Both the position numbers and the translations under genes were made by a program. The notes below the pieces were generated by a model that saw only the letters and a program-made list of their open reading frames with translations, searched no databases and was not told where the DNA came from. From positions 44,286-108,285 of IMG/VR virus record IMGVR_UViG_3300031368_000001: 64,000 nucleotides of DNA, one strand, 5' to 3'. Each line of letters begins with the position of its first letter. Position 1 is the first letter of the stretch. Source of the stretch: a virus. Below are positions 31,889 through 41,067 of the stretch, one piece after another.

Positions 31889-32017
31889 TTACCTCTTCAC
31901 TAGTTTAAAGCGTATAACTTTTTCACCTTCAAAATCTGCACCAATTACTCCAAGACCATTTTCATCAACACCGAAAAGCTCATTTAAAATTCCAACAAAA
32001 CCTACTACTGGAAAGTT
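31889..32017 (-). pseudogene. 5'-truncated remnant
   Basis: A 42-codon frame, NFPVVGFVGILNELFGVDENGLGVIG...KLVKR, opens right after an in-frame TAA and has no start codon. It fills the gap between two intact genes and looks like the 3' part of a lost gene. Confidence 0.4.
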
Positions 32018-32058
32018 TTAGCTAACAAACCAACTTGTACAGTAGAATGGTATTATCT

Positions 32059-32940
32059 CTATCCCTGAATTCCCGTTTCTATCTCCTCTGTAAAGTTCTT
32101 AACTAATTTAGCCTTCCCCCAGACTTTCTCTTCATTTGCTTTAAACCTTCCCAAAAGTAAATTTGAATAAGAAATAAATCTGTTTCTTCCTTCTGACTGC
32201 CACCAGGCTTCTGGATAATTTCCTTCTTGATGTTTTTTATGATCTGAAGTTCCTCTACTGAAATTTCCACCTTTTTGAAATGACATCATAGTAAAGCCTA
32301 ACTCCCAAGCTCGGTTCATCAAATCCACGTCATCTGAGCCATAGTGACGTAAATCTTCGTTGTATCCACCAAGCAGATCAATAAACTCTTTTTTGTAATA
32401 CCCCTGTCTTCCTCGTAATAACTGTCTACTCTTTGCAAATATAACTTTCTCAGATAATTGATTAGCAAGCTTATTGATATAAATAACGAAACCTCTATTG
32501 GTAAATCCATCGGCATCTACATTATTCACAATATCTCCAGAGGCAGCCTGAAAAGCAATATTCCGTGAGTGACCCATTTCAAAGTATTTGGGTTCGTCTG
32601 TCCTGATAAAAACAAGAATGCCTTTCTCAATGTATTCCATCATCTCTGATTTAATCCAGCCACCAATATCATCTATTTTACTTCCGTAGTCTATTACCAC
32701 AAACTCCACATTGGGATACTCGAGATTATCTTTGATATTCTGAGGAAGAGTCACTTTAAGATCTTTAAGTCTATCCATACAAGTTGTACAGATAGAAATT
32801 TTATAGTTCTTTGTAACCGGATTAGAATACTTCCCATCCCAAAATTTCATCTTTGGTAATCTGGCGCCACCCCAGGCAAATTCAAGTGGTCTGGCTAAAA
32901 CCTTAAAATCGATTTCGCATTCAGGATATTTTCTCGACAT
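32059..32940 (-). CDS. family-2-type glycosyltransferase
   Basis: 293 residues. ISICTTCMDRLKDL, EFVVIDYGSKID, GHSRNIAFQAASGDIVNNVDADGF and GGYNEDLRHYGSDDVDLMNRA follow the GT-A fold order: donor site, DxD (VDAD), acceptor loop (ED-like YGSDDVDL). Likely transfers a sugar to a surface glycan or virion protein. Confidence 0.82.
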   Translation of the reverse strand: MSRKYPECEIDFKVLARPLEFAWGGARLPKMKFWDGKYSNPVTKNYKISICTTCMDRLKDLKVTLPQNIKDNLEYPNVEFVVIDYGSKIDDIGGWIKSEMMEYIEKGILVFIRTDEPKYFEMGHSRNIAFQAASGDIVNNVDADGFTNRGFVIYINKLANQLSEKVIFAKSRQLLRGRQGYYKKEFIDLLGGYNEDLRHYGSDDVDLMNRAWELGFTMMSFQKGGNFSRGTSDHKKHQEGNYPEAWWQSEGRNRFISYSNLLLGRFKANEEKVWGKAKLVKNFTEEIETGIQG

Positions 32941-32959
32941 GGTTCCTCCTTACTTTTAG

Positions 32960-33532
32960 TTAATTCTTTCTCATCACTAACAGTGAGCCTTTAAACCACT
33001 TTCTCTCAGCAGCCTTCCTTAAAAACTTTGTCTTTTTTCTCTCAAGCCTGAATCCTCTTTTAATAAATTCAGCTATTACATACTCATTTGGCTGTTCGTT
33101 AAAATGTCCTGTTCCTCCCTGTCCTGGGATTCCCCAGCTCAATATCAAATTACTTTTAGCAAATTCAGAGACATTGTTAATAAAGACTTGTTCGTATTTT
33201 TTTGGGATGTGTTCACCGACTTCGAGGGAGATTACGAGATCGTAATAAATTTCTACCCATCTCCTTTTGGTAAGATCAAGAGTCATAATATCATTATAGA
33301 CAGCAATTTCTTGAATATTTGGTGTGCCTTCATAGCCATGGACTATTGGAATACCTTTTTCCTTCAGATATTTGCAGTAGTCTCCTTTGCCGCACCCAAG
33401 ATCTGCAACTGATTTAACAGATTTGTACATTGTAGCTATGTATTTTGCTAATTCTGGATCATATCTATGTCGTTTTTTTGCGGTCTCTAAATTCCAAATT
33501 CCGGTTTCAGCACAAATTGAGTTCTTTTTCAT
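32960..33532 (-). CDS. class I SAM-dependent methyltransferase
   Basis: 190 residues. Motif I VADLGCGKGDYCKYL, motif II HGYEGTPN, motif IV LVISLEVGEHIP. The LEVGEHIP form is common in phage sugar or small-molecule methyltransferases. Upstream ribosome site is AGGAGG-like. Confidence 0.8.
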   Translation of the reverse strand: MKKNSICAETGIWNLETAKKRHRYDPELAKYIATMYKSVKSVADLGCGKGDYCKYLKEKGIPIVHGYEGTPNIQEIAVYNDIMTLDLTKRRWVEIYYDLVISLEVGEHIPKKYEQVFINNVSEFAKSNLILSWGIPGQGGTGHFNEQPNEYVIAEFIKRGFRLERKKTKFLRKAAERKWFKGSLLVMRKN

Positions 33533-33620
33533 ATTGCTTTTTACCCATTATAAATATCCTATTCCAACCGCTAATTTTTTTCACCGCCCAACAAAAACTT
33601 ATACCTCTTTTCATATCTCA

Positions 33621-34280
33621 TCATTTCTTTCTTATACAATAATGTCCATATCCCCCATCCATATTATAAGTATGGAAAGATATAATATGATTATTAAAAA
33701 TTTTTTTTATCCAATTATCATAATCGCTAAAACTTAACCAATCATCAAATGGGGTTTTTTGGGACTTGAAATGAATTTCCATACCAATATGCTGGGCATT
33801 TATCACTATTTCCTCTGACTTTTTATCCCCGATAATATACTTTTCTCCGCCCTCACAATCAAGTTTAATAAGATACCTATCACTTAATTTACAATTATAT
33901 TTTTCAAATAAAGATATTAAAGAAATAGATTCAACACTATAAGAATCTCCTTCACGCTTTGGCACGAACATGGAATCAAGAATATGCCCTCTGCTTAAAA
34001 GAAAAAATCTTTCGCCATTTCCTAAAGCCTTTTCTTCAAGTTCAATATTTAACATATTAATATTTTGTCTAAGATAATTACACACTTCTATACTAGGTTC
34101 AACAGCTACAATTCTAGTATATGGATGCTTCATTCTCATATAGACAGAAAAAAATCCTATATTTGCTCCTATATCAAATATAATATCAAAATAATTACTT
34201 TGATATTCTTTGACCCCATACAGATCCTTTGCAACTATATGTTTAAATTCATTTCCTTGGTTTTTATAATTACTTATCAT
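33621..34280 (-). CDS. FkbM-family methyltransferase
   Basis: 219 residues. IIFDIGANIGFFSVYM, RIVAVEPSIEVCNYLRQNI, and LIKLDCEGGEKYII are the three hallmark FkbM segments. FkbM enzymes O-methylate sugars or polyketides. Its ATG overlaps the stop of the gene upstream by four bases. Confidence 0.86.
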   Translation of the reverse strand: MISNYKNQGNEFKHIVAKDLYGVKEYQSNYFDIIFDIGANIGFFSVYMRMKHPYTRIVAVEPSIEVCNYLRQNINMLNIELEEKALGNGERFFLLSRGHILDSMFVPKREGDSYSVESISLISLFEKYNCKLSDRYLIKLDCEGGEKYIIGDKKSEEIVINAQHIGMEIHFKSQKTPFDDWLSFSDYDNWIKKIFNNHIISFHTYNMDGGYGHYCIRKK

Positions 34281-35008
34281 TTTAGATGCTCCTCTATAAG
34301 GATTTTATTCAAATAAGTATACCCATTCGAACTCTGTGGTTGGCAATTATTTCTCTTATAACAAACTTCTAAAACCCTTGGATGTTTCATCGCCTCAGCG
34401 AGAGCAAAACAAAGCGATTGATTTCCAATAAAAAGTTTTGATCCCTTTATAGCTTGTGCGATCTCAAAAGCATCACGGCATTGATACCATTGTACAGAAA
34501 GCATCTTAGAAAATTCTTTATACTCCCATTTATTACCAATAAAAGCTACAACTTCCTGATAAGGTTCTAACAATTTCCAATCTATCTCTTCTTTATCATG
34601 ATGTCGTAAAGTCCTATTAACAATTATAGATGTTATTGAATTAGATACTACTTCCGAAATCCATGATTGAGATAAGTCAAACTCAAGACCAAAAATATCC
34701 AAATGGTACTGTGCTAGATGTCTAACTCTTCCTGCTAAATGTCCCATCTTTTCCAGATGACGATATCTATCTAAATTACTTACTTTTTTGCCATCAGGAA
34801 GAACGACATTTTCAGCTCTACCATATTGCCACCTAGTACGAATAGAAGGAAATACATCAGAAATATACGGTTGTCGAGTTAAAAGATCTCTTAATATCTC
34901 AGAATGATCGGATTTCAAATACAATCCTCCGCCTCCTAGAGTTATAATAGCAGGAAGTGAATAAATAATGTCTCCTAATGAACCACTGTGCCAAAACTCT
35001 AATTCCAT
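34277..35008 (-). CDS. heptosyltransferase-like (GT9/GT-B) protein
   Basis: 243 residues. The N-terminus FWHSGSLGDIIYSLPAI is the GT9 GDxIxSLP loop, and SKLFIGNQSLCFALAEAM matches the C-terminal donor-site segment. Shorter than full-length heptosyltransferases (about 340), so the linker or part of the N-domain is reduced. Confidence 0.68.
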   Translation of the reverse strand: MELEFWHSGSLGDIIYSLPAIITLGGGGLYLKSDHSEILRDLLTRQPYISDVFPSIRTRWQYGRAENVVLPDGKKVSNLDRYRHLEKMGHLAGRVRHLAQYHLDIFGLEFDLSQSWISEVVSNSITSIIVNRTLRHHDKEEIDWKLLEPYQEVVAFIGNKWEYKEFSKMLSVQWYQCRDAFEIAQAIKGSKLFIGNQSLCFALAEAMKHPRVLEVCYKRNNCQPQSSNGYTYLNKILIEEHLK

Positions 35009-35015
35009 AAAATAT

Positions 35016-35147
35016 TTATACCCTTTTCATCCAGACCGTTTCTTCTAATAACTCTATGTTAGTCTGTCCAAAAACATCATTTACAGCTCTTTCGATATCT
35101 GGATACTTCTTATTTCCATAATCATGACCGCAAAGTATGCATCTCAC
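35016..35147 (-). pseudogene. methyltransferase C-terminal fragment A
   Basis: CGHDYGNKKYPDIERAVNDVFGQTNIELLEETVWMKRV aligns to the last 40 residues of the intact methyltransferases at 35188, 36915 and 38806. An upstream ATG with AGGAG lies out of frame, so the fragment has no start. Confidence 0.6.
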
Positions 35148-35187
35148 TAATATATTTCATATTTCTCCTATCCAATTATAACTTAAT

Positions 35188-35751
35188 CTAAACCCCATTC
35201 AATCTTTTAACCCAAACTGATCCAGGGTGTATGACCTCAATATTATCTCTGCCATAAATTTCATCAACTGCTTTTATCACTTCTTTTTCACGAGAAGCAT
35301 AATCATGTCCACACATAATTCCACCCTTTTTCACTAAAGGTTCCCATGTTAATATATCTCGTTTAACACTTTCATAGTCATGCTCTGCGTCTATAAAAAC
35401 AAGATCAAAATATTTTTCATTAACATATTTTTTATAATGATAAAAAAGTTTCGATGCCTCAACAGAAGTCATTCTAATTATTTTAAGTTGTGGAAAAAAA
35501 CACACATATCTATAAACATTCCAAGCTTCTTTATCAAAAAAATTCTGGTCTCTGCCTCCGATCCTATTGCACTCCGAATCTCTTGCATGCTTAGTACTCC
35601 AAGGATCTACCGCCCAATATTCTTTAATTATATTAGAACAATTTGATCTTAGTATTTCCCTTGTAGTTCTTCCACGTCCTACACCAATTTCAGCTACACG
35701 TTCCGCTTGTTGTTCCTTAATAAGATCTATCAGTATATTAGCTCGCCCCAT
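35188..35751 (-). CDS. class I SAM methyltransferase, paralogue 1
   Basis: 187 residues. VAEIGVGRGRTTREIL (SAM loop), YWAVDPWS, YFDLVFIDAEHDYESVKRDI, and GGIMCGHDY mark a Methyltransf_24-type enzyme. At least two full paralogues and two fragments of this gene lie within 4.5 kb. The target is probably a sugar, given the neighbours. Confidence 0.8.
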   Translation of the reverse strand: MGRANILIDLIKEQQAERVAEIGVGRGRTTREILRSNCSNIIKEYWAVDPWSTKHARDSECNRIGGRDQNFFDKEAWNVYRYVCFFPQLKIIRMTSVEASKLFYHYKKYVNEKYFDLVFIDAEHDYESVKRDILTWEPLVKKGGIMCGHDYASREKEVIKAVDEIYGRDNIEVIHPGSVWVKRLNGV

Positions 35752-35763
35752 TATTCCATCTCC

Positions 35764-35985
35764 TTACATTCTTTTCATCCATACAGTACTTTTTAATAAC
35801 TCTATATTATCCGCACCAAAAATTTCATCAACAGTTTTTTTAATCCCAGGAAATCTTTTATTACCATAGTCATGTCCTGTTAACAAACCATCTTTTTTAA
35901 CCAAAGTTTTCCATGAATAAATATCTTCTTTAACAGCATCATAAAAATGATCCGAATCTATAAATACTAAATCAAAATATTCTTT
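35764..35985 (-). pseudogene. methyltransferase C-terminal fragment B
   Basis: The frame CKEYFDLVFIDSDHFYDAVKEDIYSWK...TGHDYGN...TVWMKRM is the C-terminal 70 residues of the same family with no N-terminus. It overlaps the 3' end of the CgeB-like gene in another frame, marking a recombination joint near 35975-35985. Confidence 0.62.
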
Positions 35986-36899
35986 GCACTTAATTCTCCT
36001 TCCACTATTTCTGTAAATTCTTTGACTCTTTGTTCAGTGCTGTGATATTTTCTAACAAATTCCATCCCGTTTTTTGCAATTCCTTCTCTTTCATTTTCAT
36101 TTTTAAGAAAATATTTTATTTTGTCTTCCAAATCACTAAAATCATTTTTATAAAGAACTAAATGCTCCCCATCTTTGTAACCAAGTCTTTCAAGGTCATC
36201 CGGTCTAGTTGTTAATAGAAAGGTTCCACAAGCCATTACTTCAGTATACTTACCGCTTAATTCATTATCCTCAGCGTTATATGTCACAAAAATTTTCGAT
36301 TCATTAATTTTTCTAACATATTCTTCAAACCAAACTTTTTCAAAAAAACTGTTTACATCCATTTCATGAATTATTTTTTTTAACTTTTTACGATTCGCAG
36401 CCTTATAACTTATTTGAAACGACGCCATAACATCAATGTTTTTCTCAATATAAAGTTTATGATGTTTATTAATATCAACAGACCACGGCAAAATATAATA
36501 CTTACTACCTATACCACGACTTTCCAAACTTCTCATTTGTGCTTTATATCTAGGAATTATAATATCATAACCAACTTTATTTAAATGACTGTCATAAATT
36601 TCAAAAGATTTTTCATTATAATCACCGCCAAAAATATGCACCTTTAAAACATTTTCCACATCCTCAAGCCCAGGCGATAAAGACTTATCTCTAAATTCAT
36701 AATGCGTTAACACAACATCTGTGTCTGGATACATAGTTAGAACATCCGGTACTGTTAATCTAGAATTATATCCCTCGTATCCAACACCAAAAAATATAAC
36801 ATCTTGTTGTCTAGCTAATTCTCTTCGAAACAATTCATGTTGCCAATTTCCTTTTTTTTTCCGCCCCATACGATTCCATGCTACAAGCAATATTTTCAT
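35967..36899 (-). CDS. CgeB-like glycosyltransferase
   Basis: 310 residues. The C-terminal half SKIFVTYNAEDNELSGKYTEVMACGTFLLTTR matches the CgeB/Glyco_trans_1_2 donor site with its EVMACG turn, and the end YHSTEQRVKEFTEIV is typical. The last eight residues are read from the inserted methyltransferase sequence, so the natural C-terminus has been replaced. Confidence 0.76.
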   Translation of the reverse strand: MKILLVAWNRMGRKKKGNWQHELFRRELARQQDVIFFGVGYEGYNSRLTVPDVLTMYPDTDVVLTHYEFRDKSLSPGLEDVENVLKVHIFGGDYNEKSFEIYDSHLNKVGYDIIIPRYKAQMRSLESRGIGSKYYILPWSVDINKHHKLYIEKNIDVMASFQISYKAANRKKLKKIIHEMDVNSFFEKVWFEEYVRKINESKIFVTYNAEDNELSGKYTEVMACGTFLLTTRPDDLERLGYKDGEHLVLYKNDFSDLEDKIKYFLKNENEREGIAKNGMEFVRKYHSTEQRVKEFTEIVEGELSAKNILI

Positions 36900-36914
36900 A
36901 ATTTTTCAATCTCT

Positions 36915-37484
36915 TTATAATTCTTTAATCCATACACTATCACGTGCTTTTATTATTCCATCAAAACATTCTGTTATTGCTTTTACAACACCAGGATGAT
37001 GTTTATTACGATCATGTCCCATTATTAATCCGCCTTCTTTAATCAACGGCGACCAAGTTTTAATATTAGCCATTACAGATTCGTATTTATGATCAGCGTC
37101 TATAAATACTATATCAAAATATTTTTCAGGAAATAATCTAGCTGCTTCAAGAGAAGACATTCTTACAACACAAAGCTGAGGATACCAACGCATAAATTTA
37201 CATGCGTAAGCATATAACTCATCCCATTTCTCCATTGGTACATCTACATATGATGAATGATTACTAGGTTGCCAAAAATCTATTGCCCAATATTGCGATA
37301 TAATATCACCACAATCTTCTAAAACTCGTTTCATATTCGTAGAATCCCAAATACCTATTTCAGCTATTTTTAAATCTTTTCTATTAAAACTTTTCAAGAG
37401 GGCTGGTATTATATCCCAACGCCACCTAGTATTTTCTATAATCTTTAATATTTCTTCTTTAGTTCGCATCATCTTCTTCAACAT
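36915..37484 (-). CDS. class I SAM methyltransferase, paralogue 2
   Basis: 189 residues. IAEIGIWDSTNMKRVLEDC, QYWAIDFWQ, RMSSLEAARLFPEKYFDIVFIDADHKYESV, and GLIMGHDRNKHH. Closest to the paralogue at 38806 (shared SSLEAARLFPEKYFD segment). Overlaps the upstream gene by seven bases. Confidence 0.8.
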   Translation of the reverse strand: MLKKMMRTKEEILKIIENTRWRWDIIPALLKSFNRKDLKIAEIGIWDSTNMKRVLEDCGDIISQYWAIDFWQPSNHSSYVDVPMEKWDELYAYACKFMRWYPQLCVVRMSSLEAARLFPEKYFDIVFIDADHKYESVMANIKTWSPLIKEGGLIMGHDRNKHHPGVVKAITECFDGIIKARDSVWIKEL

Positions 37485-38161
37485 CCTCCATACTGTCCTA
37501 ACTCAACAGCTATTTCATTAAATTCATTTAACGATGGAAAATCATTGTCTTTGACTTTTAATATAGTCACATATGTAAAATTCTTTCTCCCTGGTATATT
37601 ACTAGGCCAATATTTCTGTGTCATTTCCCTCACATCGACTATTTTGTATTTACAAAGTCTAGAAAGTTTTGTATAGAAAGCATGAGTATAATGAAATAGT
37701 CCATGATGTTTAGCAGGATTCCCGCCACTATATCTATCTGAAGGATTAGATCGTATTATAATACCACCAACTTTACATAAATTATGTATATTCTTGTTTA
37801 ATTCATATTGATTTTCTACATGTTCAGCTGTACCAAAATCGATTATAAAATCAAATTTACCTATCTTAGATGTAATAGGTTTAGCTAAATCGTATCGTAA
37901 TATAGTCTTTTTAGTGCGCTTTTCTGATTTTACAATGTCTTCATTTCCTATGCCTAAATCTATAACACTGACTTCAAAACCTTTACTCTCAAAATACTGA
38001 CTAGCCAAACGATGAGGCATATAATTATGTAGATCTAACCTAATCCATAAATCACCAAACTCGCACAATCTTAAACCATCAAAACTTCCAATGTATTCTT
38101 TATGTTTTAACCAATCAGTAATTTCTTCAAAATATTTTATATCTTTGAAATGTAGTCCCAC
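37478..38161 (-). CDS. SAM methyltransferase, distinct family
   Basis: 227 residues. SVIDLGIGNEDIV serves as a weak SAM loop, and FDFIIDFGTAEHVENQYELNKNIHNLCKVGGIII is a clear motif IV-V region. YSGGNPAKHHGLFHYTHAFY and the Trp-rich C-terminus resemble methyltransferases in glycan clusters. Stop and start overlap by one base with the next gene upstream. Confidence 0.68.
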   Translation of the reverse strand: MGLHFKDIKYFEEITDWLKHKEYIGSFDGLRLCEFGDLWIRLDLHNYMPHRLASQYFESKGFEVSVIDLGIGNEDIVKSEKRTKKTILRYDLAKPITSKIGKFDFIIDFGTAEHVENQYELNKNIHNLCKVGGIIIRSNPSDRYSGGNPAKHHGLFHYTHAFYTKLSRLCKYKIVDVREMTQKYWPSNIPGRKNFTYVTILKVKDNDFPSLNEFNEIAVELGQYGGC

Positions 38162-38802
38162 TAAATTTCCTCGGTAGATAATATTGTTAATTTCTTAATA
38201 ATATGGTTTTTAGCATGCCCTATCAATGCTACTCTAAGCTCTTTTTCTTCCTCTATAAGTTCCTTGCATCCTAAATCTATGAATTTCTTAGCCCAATATT
38301 CTCTAGTTTTTCCAGCATTAAGGTGCATATAACTAAAACTATACGCTGCGGTAAGTACTATTAGCCTAGAAGAAGCATTAATCATATTTGCAACAAAGAT
38401 GTCTTCTTCTTCTGGCAACAGATGCTCTGCAGCTTCTATAGAAAGAGCGCAATCCCATTTTCCATAATCAAGTTTTCTACCAATATGTCCTTTCTTAACA
38501 AATCCACGTACACGCTTCGGAATACACTCTCTTGCAATATCGGCTCCTATATCTATGCCTAACACTTTTTTAGTTTTCGCTTCAAGAGCACCTTCAATAT
38601 ACGACCCTAACCCGCAACCAAAATCAATTATAGATTCCAGATTAAGCATATCAGATAAAATTTTACCTGATCTCATTTCCCAATCCCTCATTTTTATTCT
38701 TTTACAACAGTAATGTTTACTATAAATATTTAACGGGTTTTCTTTATATAATTCCTGCACAGCAGGAATATCTTTTTTCCATCTTTCTTCAGTCCATCCC
38801 AT
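38161..38802 (-). CDS. SAM methyltransferase
   Basis: 213 residues. SIIDFGCGLGSYIEGALEA, VLGIDIGADIARECI, WDCALSIEAAEHLLPEEEDIF. A standard class I fold with an AEHL motif. Same island and direction. Confidence 0.76.
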   Translation of the reverse strand: MGWTEERWKKDIPAVQELYKENPLNIYSKHYCCKRIKMRDWEMRSGKILSDMLNLESIIDFGCGLGSYIEGALEAKTKKVLGIDIGADIARECIPKRVRGFVKKGHIGRKLDYGKWDCALSIEAAEHLLPEEEDIFVANMINASSRLIVLTAAYSFSYMHLNAGKTREYWAKKFIDLGCKELIEEEKELRVALIGHAKNHIIKKLTILSTEEI

Positions 38803-38805
38803 CTA

Positions 38806-39351
38806 TTAAAGCCTCCCTATTTTTTTTACCCATACACTTGCGTCTAATAGTTCTATATTATCCGAGCCGAAAATTTCATCTACCGCTTGCTTAACACCAA
38901 TTTTCTTACCGCCATAATCATGTCCTGTCAGTAATCCTTCATACCCAACTAGCGGAAGCCAAGCTGTAATATCATTCAAAACAGATTCGTATTTATGATC
39001 AGCATCTATAAAAACCAAATCGAAATATTTTTCAGGAAATAATCTAGCTGCTTCAAGAGAAGACATTCGTAAAATATGTAATTGTGGAAACCAGCGCATC
39101 AGTCTACATGCTTTAAGATAACACGCATCCCAGAATTCGTGTGTACGAGATCTATAATTCCAATGGCTAGTAAATTCCCAAAAATCGATTGCCCAATATT
39201 GAGAAATAATATCTTTACATGTGCTTAAAACTCGTTTCGTAGTACTTGATTTCCAAATTCCTATCTCTGCGATTATCAAATCTTTTTTATTAAACTCTTT
39301 CAAAAGATCTATCAAAACTTCTGCTTGATTCTTATATTCTTTTTTTTCCAT
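38806..39351 (-). CDS. class I SAM methyltransferase, paralogue 3
   Basis: 181 residues. IAEIGIWKSSTTKRVLSTC, QYWAIDFWEF, SSLEAARLFPEKYFDLVFIDADHKYESV, TGHDYGGKKIG. High identity to the copy at 36915, including at DNA level, showing recent duplication. Confidence 0.8.
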   Translation of the reverse strand: MEKKEYKNQAEVLIDLLKEFNKKDLIIAEIGIWKSSTTKRVLSTCKDIISQYWAIDFWEFTSHWNYRSRTHEFWDACYLKACRLMRWFPQLHILRMSSLEAARLFPEKYFDLVFIDADHKYESVLNDITAWLPLVGYEGLLTGHDYGGKKIGVKQAVDEIFGSDNIELLDASVWVKKIGRL

Positions 39352-39418
39352 TTTACATCCTCACCACAAAAATGTTACAAAAGAAAGGTTTTTATTTCTT
39401 TCAGGGTCAAATATTTCA

Positions 39419-39526
39419 CTACATCTCATTATAAGCTCTATTTGGATCCATCTTCATTACCATAGTTAGTCCACAATTCATAGCTGTACTTCCAATAAAA
39501 TCCTCAGAGCCCGTTACTAAGATCAT
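39419..39526 (-). pseudogene. epimerase N-terminal remnant
   Basis: 35 codons beginning MILVTGSEDFIGSTAM, the Rossmann start of an extended SDR/NAD-dependent epimerase, then a stop. ATGA overlap with the dehydrogenase upstream shows it was once the next gene of the operon. The rest was lost when the methyltransferase block moved in. Confidence 0.62.
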
Positions 39527-40380
39527 GATAACTCCGCATAGTCATTTTTTGATGTTGCTCCCTTAATCTCTTCCCAATCTCTGACTTCTCTAACTCGCTG
39601 ATTAACTTTTTCAGCAGCTCGAGCCATATCTACTTCAAGATTGTGTTCTTCTGCCCATCTTATGAAAGCATTAATATCTTTAGGAAAACATTTACCGCCC
39701 CAACCACGATAGGAATCAAATCCAGGAACATCAGTATGGCTATTACCAATTCTAAAATCTGCTAACCACATATTTCTCAGTTCATCGTAAGGCACACCAA
39801 TACTTTTTGTAATATCATACATTTCATTAAGAAACGAAATCTTAACAGAAAAGAAAATATTTGCCATGTATTTTACAACCTCAGCTCCTTCCCATGTTGT
39901 TCTGAATATCGGTGTATGCGAAAATCTAGTTCTGTATACTTCTTCAAGTTTTCCCAAAACATAATTATCATTTCCTCCAATAATGATTCTTGAAGTATTA
40001 ATGAAATCAAGCTTTGCAGAACGTTCAGTTAGGAACTCAGGATTAAAAATAAGTATATGATTTTTATATTTTTCAGCATAAGAACGGGTAGTTCCTGGTA
40101 CTACAGTACTTTTAATTACTATATTTTTCTGACTGAAAGCTACTCTATTAATTTCTTCAATGGTACTATCTATACTGGATAAATCTTGACTTCCATCTAA
40201 ATTCATTGGAGTGGGAAGACAAAGAAATAAAAAATCTGACTCATTCACAGTTACATAAAATGGATCATAAAAATCTGAATATTTATCAAAAATTTTAATA
40301 TCAGCATGCAGAGCAAAGCCATGACTGATTGCTGAACCAACAAAACCAAAACCGATTATTCCAATTCTGGGTTTTTTCAT
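39523..40380 (-). CDS. UDP-glucose/GDP-mannose dehydrogenase-like (short form)
   Basis: 285 residues. Rossmann start RIGIIGFGFVGSAISHGF, FLFLCLPTPM, NPEFLTERSA, and GWGGKCFPKDINAFI with the catalytic Cys. The family usually exceeds 400 residues; the C-terminal UDP-binding domain is absent, so it is a short or truncated form. Would supply uronic acids for a glycan. Confidence 0.82.
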   Translation of the reverse strand: MKKPRIGIIGFGFVGSAISHGFALHADIKIFDKYSDFYDPFYVTVNESDFLFLCLPTPMNLDGSQDLSSIDSTIEEINRVAFSQKNIVIKSTVVPGTTRSYAEKYKNHILIFNPEFLTERSAKLDFINTSRIIIGGNDNYVLGKLEEVYRTRFSHTPIFRTTWEGAEVVKYMANIFFSVKISFLNEMYDITKSIGVPYDELRNMWLADFRIGNSHTDVPGFDSYRGWGGKCFPKDINAFIRWAEEHNLEVDMARAAEKVNQRVREVRDWEEIKGATSKNDYAELS

Positions 40381-40390
40381 ATTTTCTCCT

Positions 40391-40621
40391 CTATCCTTGT
40401 AATTCTACAATTTCTTTACCACTTCTTTTTGCTTCATCTTCACTCAACAATTTACCAGTGCCAGAATCAATGTCTTCTATCGCTCCACAATCAGCACATT
40501 TCATGAGTTTTCCTTTCATACGATTATCAAAAGCTTTTATCTCTTGATCCATCTCATTACCATCAGCCATTCCACCAGCTAACGGACTACCACATTTCAT
40601 ACAAAAAACATCCCAAGGCAT
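40391..40621 (-). CDS. small double-CxxC zinc-ribbon protein
   Basis: 76 residues. CMKCGSPLAGG and CADCGAIED carry two CxxC pairs. Sits between the dehydrogenase and the cupin genes. Function unknown. Confidence 0.58.
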   Translation of the reverse strand: MPWDVFCMKCGSPLAGGMADGNEMDQEIKAFDNRMKGKLMKCADCGAIEDIDSGTGKLLSEDEAKRSGKEIVELQG

Positions 40622-40642
40622 TATGCTGCCTCCTTAATGATT

Positions 40643-41032
40643 TTAAATGTATGATTCATATCTTTTCATTAAATCAGGATCAGCCTTTCCGCTAAATTCT
40701 CCTAGTAATCTGTAAGAATCTTCCTCAAAATGTTGAGTAGAAATTTCTAGGATTTTAGCATGTGTTAGTCCTGTGAAACGATGTAAAAGAAATGGACGTA
40801 TTCTAACTACATCGCCTTCTTGAATTACTTTAATAAGATTATCTAAGTATATATTACTACTTAATTCCATAATAATCTTACCTTCCAAAATATAGAATGT
40901 TTCATCTTTAATTTTGTGATAATGTAGACTACATCTCCGACCTTTATTTAGATAGAGAATTTTACCACAATACAAAGAAGTGTTAACAATCCATTTTTCA
41001 TAACCCCAAACTTTCTTGTGGATTTCACTCAT
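40643..41032 (-). CDS. cupin protein (mannose-6-P isomerase/epimerase type)
   Basis: 129 residues. KVWGYEKWIVNTSLYCGKILYL, SLHYHKIKDETFYILEG (HxH...E metal ligands), and RPFLLHRFTGL (His) form a RmlC-like cupin. Start at 41032 chosen because the WGYEKW block normally lies near the N-terminus. Likely a sugar isomerase in the glycan pathway. Confidence 0.76.
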   Translation of the reverse strand: MSEIHKKVWGYEKWIVNTSLYCGKILYLNKGRRCSLHYHKIKDETFYILEGKIIMELSSNIYLDNLIKVIQEGDVVRIRPFLLHRFTGLTHAKILEISTQHFEEDSYRLLGEFSGKADPDLMKRYESYI

Positions 41033-41067
41033 ATGAATGAAAATCAATAAATTCTAATGTAATTTTT

